From Shewanella subflava (GTDB lineage Bacteria; Pseudomonadota; Gammaproteobacteria; Enterobacterales; Shewanellaceae): 58,328 bases of DNA. Shown here one piece after another: positions 49,520-58,328 of this stretch (position 1 is its first letter; every line of letters begins with the position of its first letter). The DNA is taken from NCBI RefSeq assembly GCF_025971955.1, contig NZ_JAPDMX010000033.1:438135-496462 (forward strand), given 5' to 3'. The translations under genes were made by a program, and so were the position numbers. A model generated the notes under the pieces. The model was given only the letters and a program-made list of their open reading frames with translations, did no database searches and was not told the DNA's origin.

Positions 49520-51670
49520 ATGCGACATTTTATCGTTTCATGTTTGCTGTTTTTACTCTTAACTCCTATTGGTGCAAACGCGGATGAACTGGAAGAACAA
49601 GAGATCCGTTTCAGAGAAAGCCCACAAACGGTATTTCAACAGCTCAATGAAAACATTCAATTCCCTCTGTCATTTTCAAATAGCGTCGAATTTGATCAAA
49701 TTGCCAATAAACTCAATATGGCACCTGAGCTTTTAGTTCAAAAAATGATTCTTCTTGCAAGGCTCAATCTAGAATCTAACGTGAATTCAGCAACGAAATA
49801 TGATGACGCACAAACCCTTATCAACCAGATTGAAATGGTGCTAAACAGGCCCCTTGACCAAGCGGTGTTAATCATGCTGAAAGCGCGCCTAAAAGCCAGA
49901 AAGTCGCAGGATTATATGTTTGCCATTGACCAGTACAATGAAGCACTGAATAAGGTGAGCTCCGATTTGTCTGAAGAAGCCATTCTGTTTAAATTTACCT
50001 TGCATGAGCATTTAAGCGGGCTCTATCAAATGGTATTGCAACCGGCTGCACAACTCAGCCATTTAAACCGTTATCGGGAAATAGCCTATCAAATGCGAAA
50101 TGATTATTTCATTGCATTATCGGAATTAGAATTAGGCCGCTATTACAATCGCAGAAATGAACATGCTAAATCATTGCAATATTACAGTGAGGCTTTCCGT
50201 GTAGGGAACCGTATCAACTATCCAGGTATCAAAGCCCATGCACAAATGAACTTAGCCCGCACTTATCGTGATTTAGAACAGTGGGATGAAGCTTTGAAAC
50301 ATGCTCACGATGCGGCAACTAGTTTTCAAGCTCTTGGGCAGGATTCATTTACATCGGAAGCCTTAACCGTGATTGCAATGGTATATGCAGAGCAAAAGCA
50401 ATGGAACCAAGCCATCGTACAATACCTCAATGCACTGCAAGTTAACGAGCGCTTAGGCAATGAAATTGGTCAGGGATTAAACCATCACAACCTCGCCGAG
50501 GCATATTTCAATCTTGATAATGGTCCTGCTGCGTTAACATCCATAGCCAAAGCCAACGCAATTTTTACTGCGAAAAAGGTCAAACATTATTTGGTATTTA
50601 ACGAAGCGTTATATGCACAAATTTTAATGAAACAATCGATGTGGATTGAAGCAATAGAACATGCCAATAAAGCGCTAACACTGGCTAAAGAGAAAAACTT
50701 AAAAGAGCAAGAATTAGAAGCGCTTAAATATTTATCGACCGCTTATCGACAGCTGGGAGACTTAGCTTCAGCCATCAATATTGTTGACTCAATTATCGCC
50801 TTAACCAACGTAAAAGAAGAACAACAAAGCACACCGTCAGCAACGTCTGAATTGACCGAACAAAAGTTAAAATTTGATTTGAATTTATTACAAAACAAAA
50901 TAAAGGAGCAGGCAACTGAAATTAATCACAAACATTTCTTGATTATCAGTCTCGCCAGTTTGTTAATTTTTATCGCCATCATATTATTGGTAGCCTTGAG
51001 TCGCTCAAACAAAATAATTAGCGCACAGCGTGAATATAAAAAACAATATTTATTAGAGCCCATTACCCAGTTAAACGGTTTACGAGCTTGTTTACAAAGA
51101 TTAACCCCTGACAAAATAGCTGACATTTCAACTTTCGCACTCGTTAAAATTGAAGCACTCACCCACAGCGATACCCAAATGGGGCTGACCGAAGCGGCCA
51201 AAGTTATCCATCACTTTATTAATGATCTCAGTCAGATACTTACAGCTGACATTTATGTGATTAAACCAGGACAATTTGCATGTTGTTTTCATCACACTAT
51301 CGGCGCAGATGAACTGCAGACGGCAATAGATAACTACCTTGCAAAAGCAGTGTTAGATAATCCAGCAATTCCTTGCTTTAATCGAAACATGGCACAATCA
51401 AATATTTATATCGGACATTTATCGCTACCGCTATTAGCAAATCCTGATGTCAATATTTCTGCTGAACTGCATTTTGAAACGGCGCAATATGCTTTAGCAA
51501 CCGCGATGACTCAATCACAAAGCAGTTATGTGTCCCTTAAAACGCTTAATTTTGCTCCTGCGACGATTTTCAGTGCACCTTTATACTTAAATCTCACCCA
51601 AGCATTAAAAAGAGGCATAATGAAAGCAGAAAGCAATCAAGCTATTACTGAAAAGTCATGGCCGAAATAA
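49520..51670 (+). CDS. TPR-repeat membrane protein with degenerate GGDEF-like domain
   Basis: 716 residues. Signal peptide (FIVSCLLFLLLTPIGANA), then a periplasmic alpha-helical domain with at least five tetratricopeptide repeats (about 150-430; GRYYNRRNEHAKSLQYYSEA, NLARTYRDLEQWDEALKHA), one membrane segment (about 472-492, FLIISLASLLIFIAIILLVALS), and a cytoplasmic domain of about 200 residues. That domain has the GGDEF spacing (ALVKIEALTHSDTQMGLTEA; then KPGQFACCF where GGDEF should stand) but lacks the catalytic residues. Probably a sensor acting through protein contact. The partner may be the diguanylate cyclase encoded next. Confidence 0.72.
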   Translation: MRHFIVSCLLFLLLTPIGANADELEEQEIRFRESPQTVFQQLNENIQFPLSFSNSVEFDQIANKLNMAPELLVQKMILLARLNLESNVNSATKYDDAQTLINQIEMVLNRPLDQAVLIMLKARLKARKSQDYMFAIDQYNEALNKVSSDLSEEAILFKFTLHEHLSGLYQMVLQPAAQLSHLNRYREIAYQMRNDYFIALSELELGRYYNRRNEHAKSLQYYSEAFRVGNRINYPGIKAHAQMNLARTYRDLEQWDEALKHAHDAATSFQALGQDSFTSEALTVIAMVYAEQKQWNQAIVQYLNALQVNERLGNEIGQGLNHHNLAEAYFNLDNGPAALTSIAKANAIFTAKKVKHYLVFNEALYAQILMKQSMWIEAIEHANKALTLAKEKNLKEQELEALKYLSTAYRQLGDLASAINIVDSIIALTNVKEEQQSTPSATSELTEQKLKFDLNLLQNKIKEQATEINHKHFLIISLASLLIFIAIILLVALSRSNKIISAQREYKKQYLLEPITQLNGLRACLQRLTPDKIADISTFALVKIEALTHSDTQMGLTEAAKVIHHFINDLSQILTADIYVIKPGQFACCFHHTIGADELQTAIDNYLAKAVLDNPAIPCFNRNMAQSNIYIGHLSLPLLANPDVNISAELHFETAQYALATAMTQSQSSYVSLKTLNFAPATIFSAPLYLNLTQALKRGIMKAESNQAITEKSWPK

Positions 51671-51689
51671 TAATTGTTCAATTAACCAG

Positions 51690-51726
51690 CAAAAACCCAT
51701 AATCAGCATTGATTATGTGGATTTTT
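51690..51726 (+). terminator. Terminator-like hairpin after the TPR gene
   Basis: CATAATCA (51698-51705) and TGATTATG (51710-51717) pair around GCAT, then TGGATTTTTAG. The T run is short and offset, so strength is uncertain. Confidence 0.6.
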
Positions 51727-51889
51727 AGATATCGGTCGCGCATGCTTTGTTATAACATTGCTATTATTCATGTATTAAGCTTTGTTAATAGAAAATAGCT
51801 GTCGCTATTTAGTTTTCGGTGAAGTTGACGATATATGACCATCACGCATTTTTTGGGTTTAATGTTTATCATAAGCAACAAGGCATTTT

Positions 51890-53446
51890 ATGAAAGATTC
51901 TGAAATAGCGATATCGCAAATAACGCTAATGAAACAAAAACTTCATGCTGCTCGTTCGGCTTTAGATGACATCAATAAAGACAGAAATGATAAACTAAAA
52001 ACCTTGATCCAATTTATTGGCCATTTAAGTTTGGCCTGTAAAGGTCAAAATTTAGAACTCGACAATAAGTTAGCTAAACTACGACATCATCTGCATGATT
52101 TTGATCAAATCGATGAAGCTTTGCCTGAACTTGTTGATATTGAAAGAATTTTAAAAGGCCAATATAACCATACGATGACTCAACTTGAAGAGAGCCGAAT
52201 GGGCCTTTCAAGAGTGATCAGACAAATTCAGCGGGTTAATTCTGCACCCGACAAAGTTAAAAAAGAAATCAATTACTTCAAGCAAGATCTTGCAAAACCA
52301 TTCCATACTGTGTGGGAATATATCCCCAAAGTGGAAAAGTTAATTGGTTTTTATGAGGAAATTTTACAACAGCAATTTACCTCAAACGATGACTACGACA
52401 TCCTGCCACAACATATTCAACTGGCACGTGAATTAGCCGTAAAAATATCTGAAATTGAATTTCGCAAAGATCAGCGCGATCAAATTTTAGTCATGAAAGA
52501 AGTGTTGTTAGGTGAGATTTCCTTAAATACTTTGCTTGAATCCTATCAAACAATTTTAAGTTTATTGCTGGATAACATTGCCAGAGAGAAATCCGCTTCA
52601 CAAGATTTCCTGTATGCCCTCAATGATGCCTTAACCGTTGTACGTGATGTGGTGAATAGCTCACATAACAATAATGAGCGTAGCCAGCAACTTAAACTAC
52701 AATTAAACAAAGAAATCAATTTAAGGGTAGATAACGCTGGTGGTATTATCACCGATGTTGAAGATATATTAGATTTAAAGACTCAACTGACGGTTCAACT
52801 TTCATCGCTTCGAGATGCATTATCACGCAAAGAAGCATTAGAAAGTCGCGAACAAACCATTTTACGTAAATCGATTGAGTCTATGCGTAAAGAGCTAAAT
52901 AGCATTACCCAAGAAGCCAATAGCTATAAAGAGAAACTGTTCGAGCACCAAAAATTAAACCTACTTGATCCACTCACTCAACTGGCTAATCGCACCGCAT
53001 TAGAAGATAGGATGGATCAAGAATATCGTAATCATATCCGTTTCAAAACACCGTTATGGGTTGCTGTTACGGATATTGACCATTTTAAATCGGTTAATGA
53101 TAACTTTGGCCACAGTACCGGCGATAAAACATTGCAAGTTATTGCTATGGCACTGAAAAATTCGCTACGTGACAGTGAGTTTGTGGCGCGTTACGGTGGT
53201 GAAGAATTCGTGTTGTTATTACCTGATATCACTCAAGAACATATTTCCACTTTGCTAAATCGAGTCAGAGAAAAAGTAAAAAATATTCCATTTAAATTTA
53301 AAAATCAGAGAATTACAGTTACATTATCTATAGGGGCAGCACAAGTGATGGACAATGAAACCATCGAAGAAGCATTTGAACGCGCTGACGCTGCACTCTA
53401 CAAAGCAAAAAATAATGGCAGAGACCGAGTCGTTATAGACATGTAA
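51890..53446 (+). CDS. Diguanylate cyclase with N-terminal coiled coil
   Basis: Soluble c-di-GMP synthase of 518 residues. The first 340 residues are a long helical region with coiled-coil character and no recognised sensor or membrane segment. The C-terminal GGDEF domain has LLDPLTQLANRTALEDRM, DIDHFKSVNDNFGHSTGDKTL (Mg-binding Asp), and an intact ARYGGEEFVLLLP (about 435). The product-inhibition site upstream reads RDSE in place of RxxD, so feedback may be weaker. AAGG is 9 bases before the ATG. Follows the TPR protein with a degenerate GGDEF domain, which suggests a functional pair. Confidence 0.9.
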   Translation: MKDSEIAISQITLMKQKLHAARSALDDINKDRNDKLKTLIQFIGHLSLACKGQNLELDNKLAKLRHHLHDFDQIDEALPELVDIERILKGQYNHTMTQLEESRMGLSRVIRQIQRVNSAPDKVKKEINYFKQDLAKPFHTVWEYIPKVEKLIGFYEEILQQQFTSNDDYDILPQHIQLARELAVKISEIEFRKDQRDQILVMKEVLLGEISLNTLLESYQTILSLLLDNIAREKSASQDFLYALNDALTVVRDVVNSSHNNNERSQQLKLQLNKEINLRVDNAGGIITDVEDILDLKTQLTVQLSSLRDALSRKEALESREQTILRKSIESMRKELNSITQEANSYKEKLFEHQKLNLLDPLTQLANRTALEDRMDQEYRNHIRFKTPLWVAVTDIDHFKSVNDNFGHSTGDKTLQVIAMALKNSLRDSEFVARYGGEEFVLLLPDITQEHISTLLNRVREKVKNIPFKFKNQRITVTLSIGAAQVMDNETIEEAFERADAALYKAKNNGRDRVVIDM

Positions 53447-53496
53447 GCAGCACAAGCGCTTAAGTGTCTTAACGCTTAAGTCTAAAGGAGTTGCTT

Positions 53497-54852
53497 ATGA
53501 TTATACGGATTAGTCCCAGAGGCAGTTTAGATCAACTATCACAACTTGAAGTTGATCGCCTCAAACAAGGTGCAAAAAGTGAGCTTTATCAGCTATATCG
53601 CAGTTGTTCTTTAGCGGTATTGTCATCAGGCCTTATTAGCGATAATGCCGAAGCCTTATTCGAAAAATTTGCAAGCTTCGATATCAATGTATTGCAGCGA
53701 GAACGCGGCATAAAACTTGAGCTGATCAATCCCCCAGAAAAAGCCTTCGTAGACGGTAAAATTATTGTCGGCATTCAAGAGCATTTGTTTGCCGTATTGC
53801 GTGACATCATTTATATCACCAATAAATACGACAATCTCAAACACATCAATCTGACCAATGCTAGCCACATTACCAACGTCGTATTCGATATTTTAAGAAA
53901 TGCTCGGGCGATATCCCCAATGAAAGATCCAAATGTCATTGTCTGTTGGGGTGGCCACAGCATTAATGCGATCGAGTATCAATATACCCGTGAAGTAGGT
54001 TATCAATTAGGTTTGCGCGAGTTAGATATCTGCACGGGTTGTGGTCCTGGCGCTATGGAAGGCCCAATGAAAGGGGCTGCTATTGGTCATGCCAAACAGA
54101 GAGTTAAAAATGCCCGTTACATTGGCCTAACAGAGCCCAGCATCATTGCCGCCGAGCCCCCAAACCAAATCGTGAATGAGTTGGTAATTTTACCGGATAT
54201 TGAAAAGCGTTTAGAAGCCTTTGTCCGCTTAGGACACGGTATTGTTATTTTTCCTGGTGGTGCTGGTACTGCAGAAGAATTGTTGTATTTTTTAGGTATT
54301 TTATTAAATAAAGAAAATGCTAACACCCCTTTCCCTTTGGTATTAACTGGCCCAAAAGAAAGTGCTCAATACTTTGAAGAAATCGACAAATTTATTGGTG
54401 CAACCTTAGGTGAAGAAGCACAAAGTAAGTATCAAATTATCATTGATAACCCCGTAAAAGTGGGGCAAATAATGAAACAAGGAATGGAAGAGGTTAAAGC
54501 CTATCGCAAAGAAACAGGCGATGCATACCAATACCAATGGTCATTGAAAATCGAACCTGAATTCCAATTACCTTTTGACCCTAGCCATGAAGTTATGGCA
54601 AATTTAAACTTATATTTTCAAAATAATAAAGCCGAGCTAGCCGCCAACTTGCGTAAGGCATTTTCAGGTATTGTGGCAGGTAATGTAAAAGGTGAAACCA
54701 TTAAGCGCATCAAAGAGCATGGGAAGTTCCATATTAAAGGCGATCCCAAGTTAATGAGTATGATGGATAACTTACTTAGCGCATTTGTAACACAACAACG
54801 AATGAAACTGCCAGGTAGCGCCTACGAACCTTGCTACAAAATAATAAAATAA
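53497..54852 (+). CDS. ppnN: Nucleotide 5'-monophosphate nucleosidase PpnN (YgdH)
   Basis: LOG-superfamily nucleosidase of 451 residues splitting purine and pyrimidine monophosphates into base and ribose 5-phosphate; E. coli PpnN is regulated by (p)ppGpp. Rossmann core with VCWGGHSINAIEYQYTREVG, GCGPGAMEGPMKGAAIGHAK and the phosphate-binding IFPGGAGTAEELLY, followed by the C-terminal domain of the long-form LOG proteins. ATG 53497 with AAAGGAG 6 bases upstream is chosen over TTG 53491. xni follows 4 bases after the stop; the two are also close in E. coli. Confidence 0.93.
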   Translation: MIIRISPRGSLDQLSQLEVDRLKQGAKSELYQLYRSCSLAVLSSGLISDNAEALFEKFASFDINVLQRERGIKLELINPPEKAFVDGKIIVGIQEHLFAVLRDIIYITNKYDNLKHINLTNASHITNVVFDILRNARAISPMKDPNVIVCWGGHSINAIEYQYTREVGYQLGLRELDICTGCGPGAMEGPMKGAAIGHAKQRVKNARYIGLTEPSIIAAEPPNQIVNELVILPDIEKRLEAFVRLGHGIVIFPGGAGTAEELLYFLGILLNKENANTPFPLVLTGPKESAQYFEEIDKFIGATLGEEAQSKYQIIIDNPVKVGQIMKQGMEEVKAYRKETGDAYQYQWSLKIEPEFQLPFDPSHEVMANLNLYFQNNKAELAANLRKAFSGIVAGNVKGETIKRIKEHGKFHIKGDPKLMSMMDNLLSAFVTQQRMKLPGSAYEPCYKIIK

Positions 54853-54856
54853 CTTA

Positions 54857-55633
54857 ATGAATAAATTACTGATTATTGATGGACTCAATCTGGTTCGCCG
54901 CATTCATGCGGTGTTACCAGATGAAAATGATATTGACAGCGTAAAAGTGAGATCGTTAGCGGCTTGCCATAAAATGCTACAGCATCATAAACCAACCCAT
55001 GTGATAGTGGTATGGGACGGTGAGCAAGAGTCATGGCGTAAAAAGCTCTACCCCGACTACAAAAAAGGGCGTAAGCCTATGCCTGCTCCGTTACAAAAAG
55101 GGATTAAAGATATTAAAGTGGCCTTAGCTGCAGAACATATTCACTCACTTGATGCACTTGCTGAAGCGGATGACGTAATTGCCACTTTGGCACTTAAAAT
55201 CACCCAAAATCAGGGTCAGGCTATTATCGCATCAACAGATAAAGGTTTTAGCCAATTGCCACAAAATGGGTTAATAATTTGGGATCACTTTAATCAACAA
55301 GTATTTGATTTAGTTGAGCATGAACGTAAACTGGGTGTAGTACATAGCCAATTTTTAGATTTTATTGCACTTGCAGGTGACAGTGGTAACAAAATCCCAG
55401 GTATAGCGGGCATTGGCCCTAAGTCTGCTGCAGATTTGCTGAATAAATTTCGTACATTAGCAAACTTATATCGCTCTCTGGAAAATCTTGGCCCGAAACA
55501 AGCTCAGAAGCTTGCTGAGGGTAAAGAGTTAGCACGTATTAGCTATAAACTGGCTCAATTACAATGTGATATGCCACTTAATATCAATTTGAAACAATTT
55601 CGCTATCAAGCGGATTTAGTCCCAAATACATAG
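54857..55633 (+). CDS. xni: Flap endonuclease Xni (ExoIX)
   Basis: FEN-family nuclease of 258 residues acting on branched or flapped DNA. LLIIDGLNLVRR at the N-terminus has the first metal-binding Asp; WDGEQESWRKKLYPDYKKGRK, LAEADDVIATLA, ASTDKGFSQL and LAGDSGNKIPGIAGIGPKSAADLL (helix-hairpin-helix) follow in order. It lacks the third-metal-site residues that distinguish Pol I 5'-nuclease, as other Xni do. No clear SD; 4 bases after ppnN, so translational coupling is likely. Confidence 0.92.
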   Translation: MNKLLIIDGLNLVRRIHAVLPDENDIDSVKVRSLAACHKMLQHHKPTHVIVVWDGEQESWRKKLYPDYKKGRKPMPAPLQKGIKDIKVALAAEHIHSLDALAEADDVIATLALKITQNQGQAIIASTDKGFSQLPQNGLIIWDHFNQQVFDLVEHERKLGVVHSQFLDFIALAGDSGNKIPGIAGIGPKSAADLLNKFRTLANLYRSLENLGPKQAQKLAEGKELARISYKLAQLQCDMPLNINLKQFRYQADLVPNT

Positions 55634-55687
55634 TTTGTGCACTTACTAAATGAATGTTATTCGAAAACCGCTATTGTGGAGCTATAA

Positions 55688-56101
55688 ATGAAGGCCAGTG
55701 CTACTTTTATTATCGGTGGGATATTTATCGCTTATCTCATTTTTGTTGCAGTGGTGATGTTTGTTTACGAGCCGCTACCTGAAGACCGCGCCTGGGAAGA
55801 TAGACAAGCTTACAATAGTCAAAAAATAACTGAAATTACCTTTGGGCAATCGTTAGAAGCAATCAAAAAAACATTTGGCCGAGCCGACTTTGTTGAAGCC
55901 AAAACAGGGGTTGATGGCCAATACCAATTGCTGTTTTATCGCACCCATCACGTTACATCCGACGGCATTACCACTCGAGACGAATGTACCCCTTTACTGT
56001 TTAAAAATAATGTCCTTATTGCGTGGGGCATAGAAACCTACCAACAGTATCTAGACAGTAAAATATTACTTGATCCACTAAAGCCTGCTCCAACACATTA
56101 A
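55688..56101 (+). CDS. DUF3192-family membrane-anchored protein
   Basis: Small protein of 137 residues with an uncleaved N-terminal membrane segment (TFIIGGIFIAYLIFVAVVMFVY), then a periplasmic domain of the DUF3192 type: ITEITFGQSLEAIKKTFG, GQYQLLFYRTHHVTSDGITT, RDECTPLLFKNNVLIAWG. The fold resembles SmpA/BamE-type small envelope domains, but the function is unknown. GGAG lies 7 bases before the ATG. Stands alone after xni. Confidence 0.83.
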   Translation: MKASATFIIGGIFIAYLIFVAVVMFVYEPLPEDRAWEDRQAYNSQKITEITFGQSLEAIKKTFGRADFVEAKTGVDGQYQLLFYRTHHVTSDGITTRDECTPLLFKNNVLIAWGIETYQQYLDSKILLDPLKPAPTH

Positions 56102-56651
56102 TTCACATTTTATATAGCGACGAAAATTATCTTGAGTCGCTATCCCCCAAGGTTTTTACCTGAGTCACAAATCAATTTCCTCAAAAAATTCCCGCAAAGC
56201 TAGAGATTTAGCACTATCCTAATAAGACAATGTCACAAGATGTAACCTAAATTTGAATGTTCAAAATACTTATAGCGTGCAGTGATGAACAATCAGCAAA
56301 GCTGCAAAGCTGCAATAAAGTTACAGATTAAATTCAATGAATCACTGATTTTACAACGGCAGTCAACATCACTTGACTTAACGAGTACTTTTAGAGATTA
56401 ATTAATAGCCATAACCATCAATAAATGAACAAAAATAGCGTAGAAAAAACGGATAATAACAAGCAAGTTTTTACGGTAAATTATTGACTAAAATAAATAA
56501 TCAAACGCAATCAGTGAGTACCTTAACAAGCTAGCATGAACCGTGATTACGATTGTTATTAGCCGCTACATGCTTAAAAAGATAGCAAAAAAGCATTATA
56601 AAGGATGAAAAAACATCGACCACAAACAATAGGAATAACGTACATTAACAC
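56102..56651. other. Intergenic region DUF3192 to GGDEF-EAL gene
   Basis: 550 bases. Copy D of the dispersed repeat occupies about 56455-56565. CTGCAAAGCTGCAAT shows a short tandem GCAAAGCT (56297-56314). No gene or clear terminator was seen; the only SD-like run near the next gene (AGGA, 56630) is rather far from its ATG. Confidence 0.45.
56455..56565. repeat. Dispersed palindromic intergenic repeat, copy D
   Basis: CCTTAACAAGCTAGCAT (56521-56537) and GTGATTACGATTGTTATT (56543-56560) match the right half of copy A. The left half has GTTTTTACGGTAA, like GGTTTTACGATAA in copy A, with a weak stem to TAATCAAAC. It is the least structured of the four copies. Confidence 0.5.
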
Positions 56652-58247
56652 ATGAAACCAGCTAAAAATATTGCGACTAAGTTAGCCAGAGCTCATATTG
56701 AAGCGATTGTTTTAATATGTTTAGCTATTTTTTTATCATTTGCTTCAATACATTTCGATGCTTTTGAAGAGATAATGGCTTTCATTGCAAAATATGAAGA
56801 ATATGAGATAGATGAAATCCTCACTTTGGTTATTTTCATGAGCATCGGTTTTGCTATATTTGCATTTCGCAGATTCAATGATCTAAAAGACGAAGTTGAA
56901 GTGAGTGAAAAAATGCAGCAACAATTGCTGCATGCATCAATGCACGATGCATTAACCACGCTTCCTAATCGACGCCATTTTGATCAGGATTTAACCACGA
57001 AATTTGGCCACTATAAAACGCAACCGCATTTACTTGCCATCGTAATAATTGATTTAAATCGCTTTAAATTTATTAATGACTGCTATGGTCATCAGTATGG
57101 AGATGAAGTACTAAAAACAGTGGCCAAAAGATTATTAGAAACCCTTTCTAATGCACACTTAGCCTATCGTCTTGGTGGCGATGAATTTGCAATCATTATT
57201 GATGATCATGCTAACAATGAGCGACATTTATATCGAATATGTCATCAAATTAGTTTTGAAATCGAAAAACCTATGCTCATTCAAGGCATAGAAATTGTCT
57301 GTGGCTCCAGCATTGGTGTATCCATCGCTAATGAGCATTGTGCCAATATAGATGATTTAATGCAGCAAGCGGATAATGCCATGTACTATACAAAATCTAA
57401 CCAACTATCACATGTAAGCTTTTATGATAGCCAAATGGATGAGCAAAGGGTCTTTAACCGGCAAATCGAAGTATCACTTAAACAAGCCATTACAGAGCAA
57501 CAATTATCTCTTCGTTATCAACCACAATTTAATCGGTCAAATCAAATAGTCAGTTTGGAAGCCACTGTATTTTGGAACCACCCTGCTTTAGGCGTGCTGC
57601 CAGCAAACAAATTTCTTAGTGTTGCTGAAAGTAATGGTCAAATTAATTTAATCGATTACTGGTGTCTTGAACAAGCTTGTAAGGATGCACAATATTGGCC
57701 AGATAACACGACTTTATCATTAAATATTTCACCGCATACCTTTCAACGCCTCAATTTCATTGGTGAGTTGGACAGCATCATTGCCCTGACATCTTTTGAT
57801 AATTCAAGATTAACCATACAAATTTCAGAACAATTATTAATTCAAAAGGTGAAATCAAAAGAAAATAGTTTATCGTTGCTAAAACAGCGCGGTATTCACA
57901 CTGTACTTAATGATTTTGGCACTGGATATTCAAGTTTACTCTACCTACAAAAATTTGATATTGAGACGATAAAAATCAATCGGGAAGTCATTAATAATAT
58001 TACCGATAAACAGCAACAAGCAAAAATGGTAAAAGCGATTATTGATTTAGCCAACAGTTTGAAAATCAGCATTATAATTAGTGGCATAGGAAACCAAGAG
58101 CAGTTTCAAGATTGGTTAAATATTGGCTGTGAGTTCTTTCAAGGGGACTTTTTATCTAACAGCCTAAGCCAAGCTGAAATACTCGCTATAGATGATATGA
58201 ATAACCTCAGCGCCATCAACTGTGACATAAAAAATGCAGGCCATTAA
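56652..58247 (+). CDS. GGDEF-EAL protein with degenerate EAL domain
   Basis: 531 residues. Two membrane segments (about 14-37 and 56-75), a short linker, then a GGDEF domain with intact LAYRLGGDEFAIII (about 175-188) and NRFKFINDCYGHQYGDEV; the RxxD inhibitory site is absent. The EAL domain (about 275-520) has lost catalysis: EAL/ExLxR reads SLEATVFW, DDFGTGYSSL reads NDFGTGYSSL, IKID reads IKIN, and the AEG loop glutamate is lost in IIISGIGNQ. It probably makes c-di-GMP, or acts as a binding or regulatory protein. Weak SD. Confidence 0.88.
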   Translation: MKPAKNIATKLARAHIEAIVLICLAIFLSFASIHFDAFEEIMAFIAKYEEYEIDEILTLVIFMSIGFAIFAFRRFNDLKDEVEVSEKMQQQLLHASMHDALTTLPNRRHFDQDLTTKFGHYKTQPHLLAIVIIDLNRFKFINDCYGHQYGDEVLKTVAKRLLETLSNAHLAYRLGGDEFAIIIDDHANNERHLYRICHQISFEIEKPMLIQGIEIVCGSSIGVSIANEHCANIDDLMQQADNAMYYTKSNQLSHVSFYDSQMDEQRVFNRQIEVSLKQAITEQQLSLRYQPQFNRSNQIVSLEATVFWNHPALGVLPANKFLSVAESNGQINLIDYWCLEQACKDAQYWPDNTTLSLNISPHTFQRLNFIGELDSIIALTSFDNSRLTIQISEQLLIQKVKSKENSLSLLKQRGIHTVLNDFGTGYSSLLYLQKFDIETIKINREVINNITDKQQQAKMVKAIIDLANSLKISIIISGIGNQEQFQDWLNIGCEFFQGDFLSNSLSQAEILAIDDMNNLSAINCDIKNAGH

Positions 58248-58320
58248 GCCTTAATGCCGATCAGATAAGCACTTTTTAGATCGGTTGACCGATCTACTGG
58301 TTGATGTATAAAGGCCTGCA
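58235..58320. other. Inverted repeats after the GGDEF-EAL gene
   Basis: TGCAGGCC (58235-58242, overlapping the gene end) pairs with GGCCTGCA (58313-58320), enclosing an inner hairpin TAGATCGG (58277-58284) with CCGATCTA (58289-58296). A T run precedes rather than follows the inner hairpin, so it is not a standard terminator. The window ends 8 bases later, so context is missing. Confidence 0.4.
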
Positions 58321-58328
58321 ACAGAGAT

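Overview
The window reads as chromosomal DNA of a Shewanella-type marine gammaproteobacterium. It is moderately AT-rich and has TRAP dicarboxylate uptake with a DctB/DctD two-component pair, a liu/ivd leucine-degradation operon, a RimB-RimK-AstE-like cluster, a POT peptide transporter, several GGDEF proteins, and gammaproteobacterial neighbourhoods such as tesB-ybaY and ppnN-xni. The species assignment is inferred from protein similarity recalled by eye. No database search was run.

Layout. 1-76: tRNA-Val(TAC). 512-6969: dctPQM behind a textbook sigma-54 -24/-12 element, then dctB-dctD, whose product is the activator such a promoter needs. 6994-10784: an MFS exporter, a YbaY/YscW-type lipoprotein, tesB and menA. 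10949-14647 (minus strand): gnd and a PrpE-type acyl-CoA synthetase. 14935-23649: liuR, ivdA(liuA), liuB, liuC, liuD, liuE and scoA/scoB, a complete route from isovaleryl-CoA to acetoacetyl-CoA. 23650-27691: a YcdZ-like DUF1097 membrane protein between two decayed coding fragments, an alpha/beta hydrolase strikingly like vertebrate MEST, and a large acyl-CoA dehydrogenase. 28199-30550: rimB-rimK-AstE-like operon. 30828-39585: DUF2461, a hotdog thioesterase, threonine aldolase, an exported thiol peroxidase, mscS, an OmpA-like protein, a POT transporter and an M1 aminopeptidase. 40849-44136: phoB, phoR and pstS with well-formed Pho boxes before phoB and pstS. 44617-58247: porin, rdgC, a GST-like protein, an M61 PDZ peptidase, three GGDEF-related signalling proteins, ppnN, xni and a DUF3192 protein.

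Most interesting non-coding signal. Between the M1 aminopeptidase and pstS (39955-40788) lie three full copies and one partial copy of a 232-233 bp tandem repeat. On the plus strand each copy has a CU-rich segment, two or three short hairpins and a perfect intrinsic terminator with eight T. On the minus strand the same segment holds a strong Shine-Dalgarno sequence, three consecutive ATG codons and a conserved 18-25 codon ORF. This is either an array of sibling small RNAs, an array of tiny peptide genes, or antisense pairs of both. I do not recognise it as a described family.

Two other repeat classes are visible. A 255-260 bp hairpin-ended element occurs twice (27897 and 44317). It looks like a non-autonomous IS200/IS605-type derivative carrying a structured-RNA core, and both copies abut an intrinsic terminator. 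A looser family of palindromic intergenic repeats, about 100-140 bp, occurs after menA, after the acyl-CoA dehydrogenase, after the POT gene and before the last GGDEF gene.
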